Shown here: positions 53,279-62,052 of the stretch, one piece after another
How the letters are laid out: every line of letters begins with the position of its first letter
How positions within the stretch are numbered: the stretch's first letter is position 1
Program-made: the position numbers and the translations under genes
Notes under the pieces: generated by a model
Seen by the model: only the letters and a program-made list of their open reading frames with translations
What the model was told of the DNA's origin: nothing
The model's database searches: none
Source of the DNA: Haladaptatus cibarius D43
Lineage (GTDB): Archaea; Halobacteriota; Halobacteria; Halobacteriales; Haladaptataceae
DNA: 64,000 nucleotides
NCBI RefSeq assembly: GCF_000710615.1
Contig: NZ_JDTH01000002.1
Coordinates: 1,294,082-1,358,081 of the forward strand
Reading direction: 5' to 3'

Positions 53279-53985
53279 AACGCGGCCAATCGAACGTCGT
53301 CGGCGTCGCTCTTCTTCTCGGAACGGTGATGCTCTCTCTCGCCGGGCTAACCGCCAGTGTCGGTTTCGTCGTGGATAGCAACACCGCAACCGCGGACGCG
53401 ACGCGCGTTTCGACCGACATGAACCGCGCCCTCTCGCCAGTCGAATCGACTGGCGTCCATCGCGGTCGGATTTCGTTTTCCGACGGACGACTGGAAACCG
53501 CGGAGCGGGAACTCCGGATATTGGACGATTCGGGCGTCGCCCGAACAGTTCAGGTCGATGCGTTACGCTTCACGAGCGGGAGTAGACGCGTCACATACGT
53601 CGCGGGAGGCATCGTCCGAGGGACGAACGATTCCGCACGGATGTACACCCAACCACCGATTACGGCTTCAAGAGACGGTGGCGTGTTGGTCGTCGGTGCC
53701 GCGAAACTCAACGCATCGGAGCGCGCCGTCGCATCAAATACAGGCACGTCCGCGCTCGTCCGAACGAACGTCACGCACGCTCGGACGACGCTCGGCAACG
53801 GGACGTACCGAGTCGCCGTCGAGACGGAAGCGACCGGCGCGTGGCGTCGATACTTCGAGCGCCAAAACACGACGACAACGACCCGCGATTTCGACGGGGA
53901 CGGGATTCCGAGCGTCGTCGCGGAGTACCCCGGACAGCGGTTCGCGTACCTCGTCGTCCACGACATGCGAACGGAGGTTCAGTGA
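53275..53985 (+). CDS. Pilin-like protein 1 (DUF7289-type)
   Basis: 236 residues. The N-terminus MKRGQSNVVGVALLLGTVMLSLAGLTASVGFVV has the prepilin layout: basic lead, Gly-Gln cleavage context and a long helix. This is the type processed by archaeal prepilin peptidase. The remainder is a beta-rich Thr/Ser/Arg domain with AYLVVHDMRTEVQ at the end. It is the first of five pilin-like genes and starts inside the tadC stop (ATGA). Confidence 0.85.
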   Translation: MKRGQSNVVGVALLLGTVMLSLAGLTASVGFVVDSNTATADATRVSTDMNRALSPVESTGVHRGRISFSDGRLETAERELRILDDSGVARTVQVDALRFTSGSRRVTYVAGGIVRGTNDSARMYTQPPITASRDGGVLVVGAAKLNASERAVASNTGTSALVRTNVTHARTTLGNGTYRVAVETEATGAWRRYFERQNTTTTTRDFDGDGIPSVVAEYPGQRFAYLVVHDMRTEVQ

Positions 53986-54455
53986 TGAATAATCGTGGAG
54001 TGAGTCCGGTCATCGGAAAGGTACTCGAAGCGGGGTTGGTCGTGTTGTACATCGGAATGATTACGACGACGCTGTACGGCGGGGTCGTCCCGGAGTACCG
54101 AACGGCGGTCGGAGACGAAGTCGGCGACCGCGTGCTCTCGAAGGCCGCGGAGCGAATCCAACAGACGGTTCCCGCGAACGGAACAGCCGTTCGCGGTCAG
54201 ATGCGCGTGACACTCCCGCAGACGATTCGCGGGACGGCGTACGAAATCCGCGCCCAAAATCGAACGCTCACACTCGTCCATTCGAACGAGCAAGTGAGCG
54301 GAACTACTCAGATTGCAGTTCCGGAACACGTCGGGACGGTACGAGGAAATTGGTCGAGTACGGAACCGGCAGTCATCGTCGTTCGAAGCGGGGAAACCGA
54401 GAGGTCAGGCCTCGTCGTCGAACTGAAGCGGGGACAACGGGGGCGAGCATCATGA
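53985..54455 (+). CDS. Pilin-like protein 2 (DUF7266-type)
   Basis: 156 residues. MNNRGVSPVIGKVLEAGLVVLYIGMI is a class III-like signal (NRGVSPVIG) followed by a hydrophobic helix. The mature part is small and beta-rich. Its start shares one base with the previous stop (TGATG). The family is always found in this operon position in haloarchaea. It is a minor pilin or pilus accessory subunit. Confidence 0.85.
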   Translation: MNNRGVSPVIGKVLEAGLVVLYIGMITTTLYGGVVPEYRTAVGDEVGDRVLSKAAERIQQTVPANGTAVRGQMRVTLPQTIRGTAYEIRAQNRTLTLVHSNEQVSGTTQIAVPEHVGTVRGNWSSTEPAVIVVRSGETERSGLVVELKRGQRGRAS

Positions 54456-55135
54456 CGCGAGGACAGATGAATCTTCCCGCGTTGGCGGTTGCACTGCTCA
54501 TCTTGACGATGGTCACCGGACTGAGTATCGGAATGGCGGACAGAGCCTTCCTCGGTGCGGACAGGGATGCCACGTCGCGGCAGGTCGGCGTCGCGGTCAG
54601 CGAACGAATGGTAAGCGAGGAAAGCGACGTGACGGTTCGACCGAACGTCATCGACGCAACCGAACTCGAAACCCTCGACGCAAAGCGGATGCAAGAGCTG
54701 TTTCCTGTCGTCGGGAACCACGACGTTCGTGTCAAACTCGACGAGAACCTTCTCGCCGAGCGCGGGAATCCGACGAGTGGGCCGACGATTCGCCGTATCG
54801 TGTTGGTCGAGCGCCGCGACGAAGTGACGCGAACGCCCCAGCTTTCAGCGACCGATCCGCGATTTACGCTTCCGAGGCGCACGTCGAACGCGACGCTCAC
54901 GATACAGTCCCCAGACGAAACGACGGTAACGACGGTTCGGGCGAACGGCCGAATCGTGCTGCGAAACGAATCCGGACTCGACGGAACGGTTTCGGTGTCC
55001 GTTTCGCGCTTCGAAACGGTTCAGTTCGCATTCGAAACCGAAGCTTCGGGGTCGCTTCCGACAGGAAGCGTTCGAGTCACGTACTATCCCACGAACACCC
55101 GAAAAGCGGTGCTGGCGGTGACGGTGGATGCCTAG
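54452..55135 (+). CDS. Pilin-like protein 3 (DUF7263-type)
   Basis: 227 residues from ATG 54452, overlapping the previous stop by four bases. The N-terminus RGQMNLPALAVALLILTMVTGLSIGMAD is again prepilin-like. The mature domain includes many short strands and one segment with repeated Arg-Val-Leu (RRIVLVERRDEVTR). A minor pilin role is inferred from operon and layout. Confidence 0.8.
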   Translation: MTRGQMNLPALAVALLILTMVTGLSIGMADRAFLGADRDATSRQVGVAVSERMVSEESDVTVRPNVIDATELETLDAKRMQELFPVVGNHDVRVKLDENLLAERGNPTSGPTIRRIVLVERRDEVTRTPQLSATDPRFTLPRRTSNATLTIQSPDETTVTTVRANGRIVLRNESGLDGTVSVSVSRFETVQFAFETEASGSLPTGSVRVTYYPTNTRKAVLAVTVDA

Positions 55136-55532
55136 GGCACAGCTCTCTCTGTCGGTCGTGGAGGCGGGAATTGGCGTCATCTTCATTCTCGGCGTTGCGA
55201 TGGGATTCGCATTGGGCGTCCCGGCCCCCGACACGCGCAGCGCACAGCTCGAACTGTACGCCGAAGACGCGGGAACCGTGCTTGCGAGCGAACCGCCGCG
55301 ACATCAGGGAACGACCCGTCTCGCAGAGATCATCGACTCGCCGCAGACGTTCGAACGTGAGCAGAGCGCGCTGGAACGCCGCGTGGATAGAATCCTCCCG
55401 GACAACCTCATGTTTCGGGTCGAAACGCCACACGGTGCGGTCGGCTATCGAAAACCCGCAAGCGTCCCAGTCGGCGTTTCGACGGTAACGACGACGAACG
55501 GCGACGTGACGATTTGGGTGTGGTACGTGTGA
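55128..55532 (+). CDS. Pilin-like protein 4 (DUF7262-type)
   Basis: 134 residues, overlapping the previous gene by eight bases. RAQLSLSVVEAGIGVIFILGVAMGFALGVP is an N-terminal helix with a prepilin-like lead. The soluble part is short and contains LARE-type loops (TRLAEIIDSPQTFEREQSALE). It is in the conserved order of the haloarchaeal pilus operon. Confidence 0.8.
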   Translation: MPRAQLSLSVVEAGIGVIFILGVAMGFALGVPAPDTRSAQLELYAEDAGTVLASEPPRHQGTTRLAEIIDSPQTFEREQSALERRVDRILPDNLMFRVETPHGAVGYRKPASVPVGVSTVTTTNGDVTIWVWYV

Positions 55533-56047
55533 GAGACCGCGCACAACTCGTGTTGGCCGCAGCAGCAATCGTCGCCGTCGCACTCGCACCCGTCGTCTTC
55601 GCGTACCTGCAACTGGGCTACAGCGGCGACGTAACCGCGAGCAACGATTACGATTCGCCCGTCGAGAACGCCGACGGCGTACTGTCGCGGGCGGTGCAGG
55701 ACACCGCCCGCGACGTTCCCGCGGAGTACGAGTGGGACGATCGAGACGCCGCGATTTCGGCGGTACACTCCAACCTCGAATCGGAGTTGGACACCTTACG
55801 CTCGTCCCGCGTCGAATCGGGAACGGTCTACCAAGTCGAGTACAATCAATCGGCCGCGGAGGAATGGACACAGGCGAACTGCCCGAGTGGGCCGAATCGG
55901 CAGTTCGGAGACTGTGTCGCAGAACGGGGCGTCGTCGTCCAAAACCGGGGTGGCGAAACGCACGTTCTCGGTGTCGCGTTCGACGTTCGCGTGACGACTG
56001 AACGTGGGTGGTACGAGGTAACGATACCGGTGGAAACGACAGAGTGA
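55529..56047 (+). CDS. Pilin-like protein 5 (DUF7261-type)
   Basis: 172 residues from GTG 55529, which overlaps the previous stop by four bases (GTGA). RDRAQLVLAAAAIVAVALAPVVFAYLQLGY is the N-terminal helix. Two Cys (QANCPSG and FGDCVAE) may form a disulfide outside the cell. It is the last gene of the pilus operon; a 251-base spacer without features follows. Confidence 0.8.
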   Translation: MRDRAQLVLAAAAIVAVALAPVVFAYLQLGYSGDVTASNDYDSPVENADGVLSRAVQDTARDVPAEYEWDDRDAAISAVHSNLESELDTLRSSRVESGTVYQVEYNQSAAEEWTQANCPSGPNRQFGDCVAERGVVVQNRGGETHVLGVAFDVRVTTERGWYEVTIPVETTE

Positions 56048-56298
56048 TTCGTTACAATCTGGAGAAGGAAGAAACGAGATAACCGACATCCGATTGTGAC
56101 ATCGACGTACTCGATATCGATAGATGACGTTCAGTTCGTTGCAATGGCTGGACGACAGCATATTTTACAAGCTGCTTTTACAGCATTGAATTAATTAGTT
56201 GGCGACTTTTACGTCTGCAACAGCGTTATTCTACTACTTAGCCAACACCTGTACAATCGACTGTGACAGCGTTTTCCGGTCGAGGGGGTGGGTTTCAT

Positions 56299-57831
56299 AT
56301 GAGCCAGACCGAAAATAGCACGCTCGCGGTGCCGGTAACTGAACGAGATCATATTCGCGGCCCGGACGATGCCCCGGTGACGCTCGTCGAGTACGGCGAC
56401 TTCGAATGCCCGTACTGTGGTGATTTTTATTCGGTCATCCGGCGGATTTTGAACCGGGTCGGAACGCAGATTCGATTCGTCTTCCGCCACTTCCCACTCA
56501 CACAACAGCATCCGCGGGCACAGAAAGCCGCCGAAGCGGCGGAGGCCGCTGGTGCGCAAGGCCGATTTTGGGACATGTACGACCTGCTGTATCAGCGACA
56601 GGATGCGCTCACCCGAGACGACCTCGTGCGCTACGCCGAGGAACTCGATTTGGACATTCGTCGGTTCACGGACGAACTCGACAGAGGCGTCCACGAAGAG
56701 CGAGTCAGAGAGGAGTATCAGAGCGGTATCCGAAGTGGTGTAACTGGAACGCCGACGTTCTACATCGACGGGGAACGATACGACGGCCCACACGAGTTCG
56801 AACCAATGCTCGCCGCGATTGCAGCGGTGGGTGACCTATCCGAGGTAAAACAGTCGTTGCAGGTCGAGAACCGCGAACTTCGAGAGACGATAGACCGTTC
56901 TCGCCGCGGAGCACCCGCCGCTGGTGAGGCCGTCCGTGACCGGTTTTCGGCGGACGAAATTTTTCAGCGAGTAACCGCAACTGCGGACGAGGAAATGGAA
57001 CGGGGGACGCGACTCCTGTTTTTCAGCGGACTCGCCGCGGGCTTGAGCGTCGGTGCAACGTTCCTCGCGCGAGCGGCGATGACGACCGCATACCCGGAAA
57101 GCGTGGCGATGGGAAACCTCCTGTATCCCATTGGCTTCGTGATGATCGTCATCGGTGGCTACCAGTTGTTCACCGAAAACACGCTGACGCCGGTTACGCT
57201 CGTTCTAACGCGCCTCGCCAGCCTGCCACAACTGTTCCGTCTGTGGACTATCGTTCTCGCCGCAAACGTCCTCGGCGCCGGAGTCAGCGCCTTCCTCCTC
57301 GCGAGAACCGGCATTTTCGAACCCGACGTTGCGGAAACGGCCTACCGGTTCGGCGAGCACGCGATGCACACGTCGTGGTCTGCGCTCTTCTACAAAGGCA
57401 TCTTTGCTGGCGGCCTCGTCGCGACGATGGTATGGCTTGTTCACGCGGCGCGGGAGACGATTTCACGACTTCTCATCGTCTATTCGATTATGATAATCAT
57501 CCCGGTCGCCGACCTCTTTCACTGCGTGGTCGGCGCGTGCGAGGTGCTCTTTTTGGTTTTCATCGGGAGCGCGAACGTTGGAACCGTCTTTGCGGACTTT
57601 TTCGTTCCCGTCGTTCTCGGAAACACCCTCGGTGGAATCGTGTTCGTCGCGCTCGTGAACTTCAGCATGACCGAAAATCGGCGCTTTCCGGAGCACAACC
57701 GACACCGATTCGAACTGTCGTGGTCGGAGTGGCTCTTCGGTACCCGTCTACGCGAATATCTCCGAGAACGGGAACGGAGCGAGTCGTCCGAAGAACGGGC
57801 GGGAACACATTCGACCGACCGACAGAATTAG
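56299..57831 (+). CDS. DsbA-like thioredoxin fused to a formate/nitrite transporter (FNT)
   Basis: 510 residues from ATG 56299. Residues 12-180 form a DsbA-type domain with a CPYC active site (YGDFECPYCGDFY) and the cis-Pro TPTFYIDG. A short helical linker leads to an FNT channel of six helices (GNLLYPIGFVMIVIGGYQLFTENTLTP, LGNTLGGIVFVALVNF). No signal peptide precedes the thioredoxin domain, so it faces the cytosol. FNT proteins move formate, nitrite, hydrosulfide or lactate. The fusion could couple redox or sulfide chemistry to transport. A persulfide-handling rhodanese/MBL enzyme follows, supporting a sulfur role by inference. Confidence 0.9.
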   Translation: MSQTENSTLAVPVTERDHIRGPDDAPVTLVEYGDFECPYCGDFYSVIRRILNRVGTQIRFVFRHFPLTQQHPRAQKAAEAAEAAGAQGRFWDMYDLLYQRQDALTRDDLVRYAEELDLDIRRFTDELDRGVHEERVREEYQSGIRSGVTGTPTFYIDGERYDGPHEFEPMLAAIAAVGDLSEVKQSLQVENRELRETIDRSRRGAPAAGEAVRDRFSADEIFQRVTATADEEMERGTRLLFFSGLAAGLSVGATFLARAAMTTAYPESVAMGNLLYPIGFVMIVIGGYQLFTENTLTPVTLVLTRLASLPQLFRLWTIVLAANVLGAGVSAFLLARTGIFEPDVAETAYRFGEHAMHTSWSALFYKGIFAGGLVATMVWLVHAARETISRLLIVYSIMIIIPVADLFHCVVGACEVLFLVFIGSANVGTVFADFFVPVVLGNTLGGIVFVALVNFSMTENRRFPEHNRHRFELSWSEWLFGTRLREYLRERERSESSEERAGTHSTDRQN

Positions 57832-57924
57832 TTCCGAATCGTGCCTTCGTTTTGGCGACTCGCTCTCAGTTGCACGATTTCGAACGAGACGGAACTATCG
57901 ACTATTCGGACAGTAGTTCCGATC

Positions 57925-59085
57925 TCACGCCGCGCAGTTGTTCGGCCCGACTTCGAGTTCCGTCGCTTCTTCGTCGCTGTCGGGTGAATCTTCCCCTGTA
58001 TTGATTGCGATGACCGTCTCGTAGTTCGGCGGTTTTTCGGGGGCATTGTCGGTCAGTCGGTTCACGAACGCCTCTTCGTCCAACTGAAGCAGGTCAAGCG
58101 TATCGCGGAGGTTGCCGAGGCGGGCTTGAATGGGTTCACCCGGTTCACCACCCTCGTACCGGCCATCGTTCGTAACCGAAACGTGTCCGGGCAGGATTCG
58201 GGTGTCGTCCGGCAGGTCGAGAATCGTCTCGTGGAGCGTTTCGTACAGCAGTTCGGCACCCGTGGACGCATCGCTTTCGCCGAATTGGAGTTCGGTTCGT
58301 CCCACCGAATCCACGAATAGCGTATCGCCTGTAAGGAGGTAGTCGCCATCGTCACCGTCGATGCGGTAGTTCATCATCTCGGTCGTGTGGCCGGGCGCGT
58401 GCAGGACAGTTATCTCCACATCGCCGAGTTCGATGGTATCACCGTCTTCGAGCGAGTCGTACTCGTACTCGACATCGCGCTCGCTCGACATCTCGCCGAG
58501 ATAGTACGGAACGTCGAGGGTTTCGGCGAGTCGTGAACCCCCCGAAATGTGGTCTGCGTGGATGTGCGTATCGAACACACACGAGATGGTCAACCCCGCC
58601 TCTTCGGCGGCGATTTCGAACACGTCGATTTGCCGCGTCGCGTCCACGACTGCGGCGTCACCCGACTCCGTGGAACCGACGATGTACCCGAGACAGCCTT
58701 TCCCCCGCCGCTGAATCTGCCGGACGACGAGTTCCTCGTCCCCGTCGTCCGTCGCTATCGGGACGATGTCGTACACCTTGCTCCAGTCTTCCATGCCACC
58801 TTTGACGACGGTCACGTCGTCGTATCCCTGCGTTTCGAGTTCGAAGGCAAAGGGCGTCGATGTCAGGCCTTTTCCGCAGATGGTGACGATTTCCTCGCCG
58901 TCGATTTCCTCCATTCGGTCACGTTGGTCGTCCCCCACACCCTCCCGCGGGTCGAACGGGACGTTTTTCGCGTCGGGCAGATGCCACGCTTCGAAGCTAT
59001 CCTCGGGGCGGGTGTCGATGAGCGTCATCGACTCGCCCGCGTCGAATCGGTCGGCCAACTCGTCGGCAGTGATTTGATGTACCAT
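57925..59085 (-). CDS. Rhodanese-metallo-beta-lactamase fusion (persulfide dioxygenase-like)
   Basis: 386 residues from ATG 59085. The N-terminal rhodanese domain (residues 1-105) has ICGKGLTS with a Cys in the active loop. The remainder is a metallo-beta-lactamase fold with DTHIHADHISGG, APGHTTEMM, LTGDTLFVD and ILPGHVS, the metal ligands of ETHE1/Blh-type persulfide dioxygenases. It oxidises glutathione- or thiol-persulfides in the cytosol. Many relatives carry the rhodanese domain C-terminally; here it is first. It is convergent with the FNT fusion. Confidence 0.9.
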   Translation of the reverse strand: MVHQITADELADRFDAGESMTLIDTRPEDSFEAWHLPDAKNVPFDPREGVGDDQRDRMEEIDGEEIVTICGKGLTSTPFAFELETQGYDDVTVVKGGMEDWSKVYDIVPIATDDGDEELVVRQIQRRGKGCLGYIVGSTESGDAAVVDATRQIDVFEIAAEEAGLTISCVFDTHIHADHISGGSRLAETLDVPYYLGEMSSERDVEYEYDSLEDGDTIELGDVEITVLHAPGHTTEMMNYRIDGDDGDYLLTGDTLFVDSVGRTELQFGESDASTGAELLYETLHETILDLPDDTRILPGHVSVTNDGRYEGGEPGEPIQARLGNLRDTLDLLQLDEEAFVNRLTDNAPEKPPNYETVIAINTGEDSPDSDEEATELEVGPNNCAA

Positions 59086-59230
59086 GGAATCCCCTGCAGG
59101 GGGTGCGACGCGAAGACGGTTAGCAGTTGTCGCTCGATCCGGAGAGTTGTCGCTTAATCCTGCGACTCCTCTGCTCTGCGGGGAACAGCGACCACGATGC
59201 TTATTTGAAATTAGCACTAAAGGTTAACAT

Positions 59231-59434
59231 ATGAAGATATTTAAGTGGATTCTACGAACTGCGGTTTATGTTATTTTGTTCACTGCTGTAGCTATGCTTA
59301 CGATGACATATCTCATACAAAACCTTGGAGAGACTAATCTGTTTGTTAATATTGTATCTGTGACAATAGGGGTCGTGATTGGGGTTGGGGTGGCAATTGG
59401 TCAATATTACAATATTGAAAAAGGCAGCATATAA
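59231..59434 (+). CDS. Small two-helix membrane protein
   Basis: 67 residues with two hydrophobic helices (near 8-30 and 38-60) and a short loop. AT-rich codons unlike the flanking genes. No family known. It begins 146 bases from the divergent rhodanese/MBL gene, in an AT-rich gap. Confidence 0.55.
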   Translation: MKIFKWILRTAVYVILFTAVAMLTMTYLIQNLGETNLFVNIVSVTIGVVIGVGVAIGQYYNIEKGSI

Positions 59435-59475
59435 TCAATAGCATCGAGAACTGCAAGACATCCACAAATATCTTT

Positions 59476-60810
59476 TCAATCCTGCGACTCTTCCGCGCCG
59501 CGCACGCGTGCGCGGCGCACTTTCGCCGCCGTCAGTCGAAGCACCTCCCGCAGAGCGGCGTGTCGCTTCCAGAACAACGCGAGGGCTAACACGATGTAGC
59601 AAATTGAGTACGCGATGAGTAACCAGTACGAATACGTCGCGGCTTGTGCGGGCGGAAGCGTCTGTAAAAGGATGAACTCCGCCACCACTTGCGAGCTAAA
59701 CAGGACGAGAATCGTAACCGCCTCGCGGACGCTAATTTGGAAGTTGATGAGCACCGAGATAGCAAACAGGCTCTGTGCCGCGGTCAACCAGATTTCGGCC
59801 GCCTGTTTTCGGTCGAACGGAAGCACGCCATACTGTCCGAGCGCGAGGCTGTACACCACGACGAGGGTTCCGATGAGGAGCGTCCACTGGTTGAGTTTCG
59901 AGGAGATGAGCGCGTTGAACGCCGCCGTCGAGCGCGCCTTGTTGACCAGATACGCCGTCACGATGAGTTCCGGACTCTCGCTGGCGAGGGGTGCAATCCA
60001 CTGGAGCATGAAAAACGGTGGAATCCCGAACTGAAGACCGAGCGTTTCGAGGCCGTGTGCGAACGGTTCGACGGCAGTGAAGATGAGAAATCCCGAATAA
60101 AAGAACAGCACGAAGACGATTGGGATGCGAACCGAACGGGGCCGGCGCTGGAAGTACGCCGGAACGCCGACGTGTTCTTCTGCGCCGACCTCTCCCTGAA
60201 TGATGATTGCGATGTAAATCGCGTAGAGACTGACCAACACGATGGTATCCATGGCGTCGATACCGCCGCCGAACGGGACGAAAAAGGCGTAGACGGTCGC
60301 ACAGAACAGGAACAGAATCTCGGTTGCGATGTCCCGGTCGAGCGGAATCGAATCCCCGAATTGAACGTTCTGCTCTATGAGTCGCGCGCCGTCGTGCTGA
60401 CGAGCCTTGTGAATCGAAAAGAGCGCGATGCCCGACCAGCCCAGTCCGATGAGGATTCGGTTCGCACCGGTCATGTTCGCAACGGCGAGATTTGCGGCTT
60501 CCCGTCCCGCCTCCGTCCCGGCGTTCGTTCCGGCAGTCCACGCGAAATAGGCGTCCACCGCGTACTCCGGGGCGACGGCGAGGATAGCGAGGACAGCGAG
60601 CGCGAACGCGCGCGGAACGTCTTTTTCCGCGGTTTCCGCCCCCCATGCGAGAAGAAAGGACGCCCCGAGAATGGCGAGTCCGCTCACGGCGACGACAACC
60701 AGCGTTCCGAGCGCGTGTTGAGCGCCCGTCGTCCAGACGCCCACCCACGAAAGGGTCAGCAAAACCGCCCCGACGAGGGCGGTGAGCGGATGGCGTAGCA
60801 AAGAACTCAT
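59476..60810 (-). CDS. Sodium/calcium exchanger-family (CaCA) cation antiporter
   Basis: 444 residues, about 11 membrane segments. Two inverted alpha-repeat regions are visible: APEYAVDAYFAWTAG with ANMTGANRILIGLGW (near 80-140), and SPELIVTAYLVNKARSTAAFNALISSKLNQWTLL (near 275-310). Cations (Ca2+ or H+) are exchanged for Na+ across the membrane. Acidic residues in both alpha-repeats are kept. It is monocistronic, divergent from the Usp gene. Confidence 0.88.
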   Translation of the reverse strand: MSSLLRHPLTALVGAVLLTLSWVGVWTTGAQHALGTLVVVAVSGLAILGASFLLAWGAETAEKDVPRAFALAVLAILAVAPEYAVDAYFAWTAGTNAGTEAGREAANLAVANMTGANRILIGLGWSGIALFSIHKARQHDGARLIEQNVQFGDSIPLDRDIATEILFLFCATVYAFFVPFGGGIDAMDTIVLVSLYAIYIAIIIQGEVGAEEHVGVPAYFQRRPRSVRIPIVFVLFFYSGFLIFTAVEPFAHGLETLGLQFGIPPFFMLQWIAPLASESPELIVTAYLVNKARSTAAFNALISSKLNQWTLLIGTLVVVYSLALGQYGVLPFDRKQAAEIWLTAAQSLFAISVLINFQISVREAVTILVLFSSQVVAEFILLQTLPPAQAATYSYWLLIAYSICYIVLALALFWKRHAALREVLRLTAAKVRRARVRGAEESQD

Positions 60811-60935
60811 GGGTTCTTACTGAACCACGGCGTGCAAGGTAACGGTTCCGTCGGCTAAGCAGATAGCAGTCCGGGGAGAATCGGCGACCCCCGAACGACG
60901 ATTTATACATGTCTTCGCCGTACATCGGACGGGCC

Positions 60936-61826
60936 ATGTTCGACCGAATCCTCATCCCCATCGACGGGAGCGACTGCGCGAAGCGCGCCGCGAAGTACGG
61001 TTTGAAACTCGGAACCGCCTACGGTTCGACGGTAACCGTGGTCTACGCCCTCGAACGAAGCAGGTTTCGACGAGTCGATACGGAGACACAGGCCGAGCGA
61101 GAAGAGCAAGCTACCGATTACTTCGCCGAAATCGAAGCCATGGCCGACGACGTTGGCATCTCGGTAGACACCACTCTTTTGGAGGGAAAACCGCACGAAG
61201 CAATCGCGGAGCACGCGAGCGAAATCGACACGAATCTCATCGTCATGGGTCGCCGCGGACGGTCGGGGCTGAGCGGACAACTACTCGGAAGCGTGACCGA
61301 CCGGGTGCTCCGAACCGTCACGGTTCCCGTCTGTGCGGTTTCGAACGGCGAAATTTCGGACGAGACGGGAGAAGCGTACAATCGAATACTCCTCCCGACG
61401 GACGGAAGCGAGAACGCCGAAAACGCGACGCCATACGCCGTGAGCGTTGCAAAGCAGTACGATGCGACGGTCCACGTTCTCAACGTCGTGGACGTGGAGA
61501 TGGAGGGCGGACTGTTCAGTGCGGGTGGCGTCTCGAAGGAGTTCATCGAGCGATTGGAAGCGCGGGGAACCGAGACGGTCGAACGAGTCGCGGAGCGCGC
61601 TCGCGGAATAGACTCCGAAATCAACCTCGAAACTGCAATCGTTCGAGACGCGCCGACGGCGGGTATTCGAGAGTACGTCAACGACGAGGACATCGACCTC
61701 GTCGTGATGGCATCGCGGGGCGAGGCAAATTTGCGAGGACAGTTACTCGGAAGCGTCACGGATACGGTTCTAAGCGTCGTGGACGTGCCTGTTCTCGTCG
61801 TGACGAAAACCGTGGAAACGGCGTGA
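60936..61826 (+). CDS. Universal stress protein with two UspA domains
   Basis: 296 residues from ATG 60936, where MFDRILIPIDGSDCA begins the first domain. Each half ends in the nucleotide-binding loop: GRRGRSGLSGQLLGSVTDRVL, then SRGEANLRGQLLGSVTDTVL. Tandem Usp proteins bind ATP and modulate stress responses or neighbouring transporters. It is divergent from the CaCA antiporter by about 125 bases; haloarchaea often pair Usp proteins with cation transporters. Confidence 0.92.
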   Translation: MFDRILIPIDGSDCAKRAAKYGLKLGTAYGSTVTVVYALERSRFRRVDTETQAEREEQATDYFAEIEAMADDVGISVDTTLLEGKPHEAIAEHASEIDTNLIVMGRRGRSGLSGQLLGSVTDRVLRTVTVPVCAVSNGEISDETGEAYNRILLPTDGSENAENATPYAVSVAKQYDATVHVLNVVDVEMEGGLFSAGGVSKEFIERLEARGTETVERVAERARGIDSEINLETAIVRDAPTAGIREYVNDEDIDLVVMASRGEANLRGQLLGSVTDTVLSVVDVPVLVVTKTVETA

Positions 61827-62052
61827 AACGTTCGCGTTTTTCTTATCAGGGCTGTTCGAATCGAAATTCCGAACGTCCGAAATTTGGTGTGTTCCGAACT
61901 CATCGCGTGAGAGTCCGTTTAGAACGGGAATCATATCCAAACATGCTGTGGTTAGTACAAACCAAACGCTGGAAACTCGCTAAGAAAGCGCGAAGTCCAC
62001 GGAGGACAGGGTGCGTATAACGAATATAGTCCATCAGAAACGCTGGAATATC

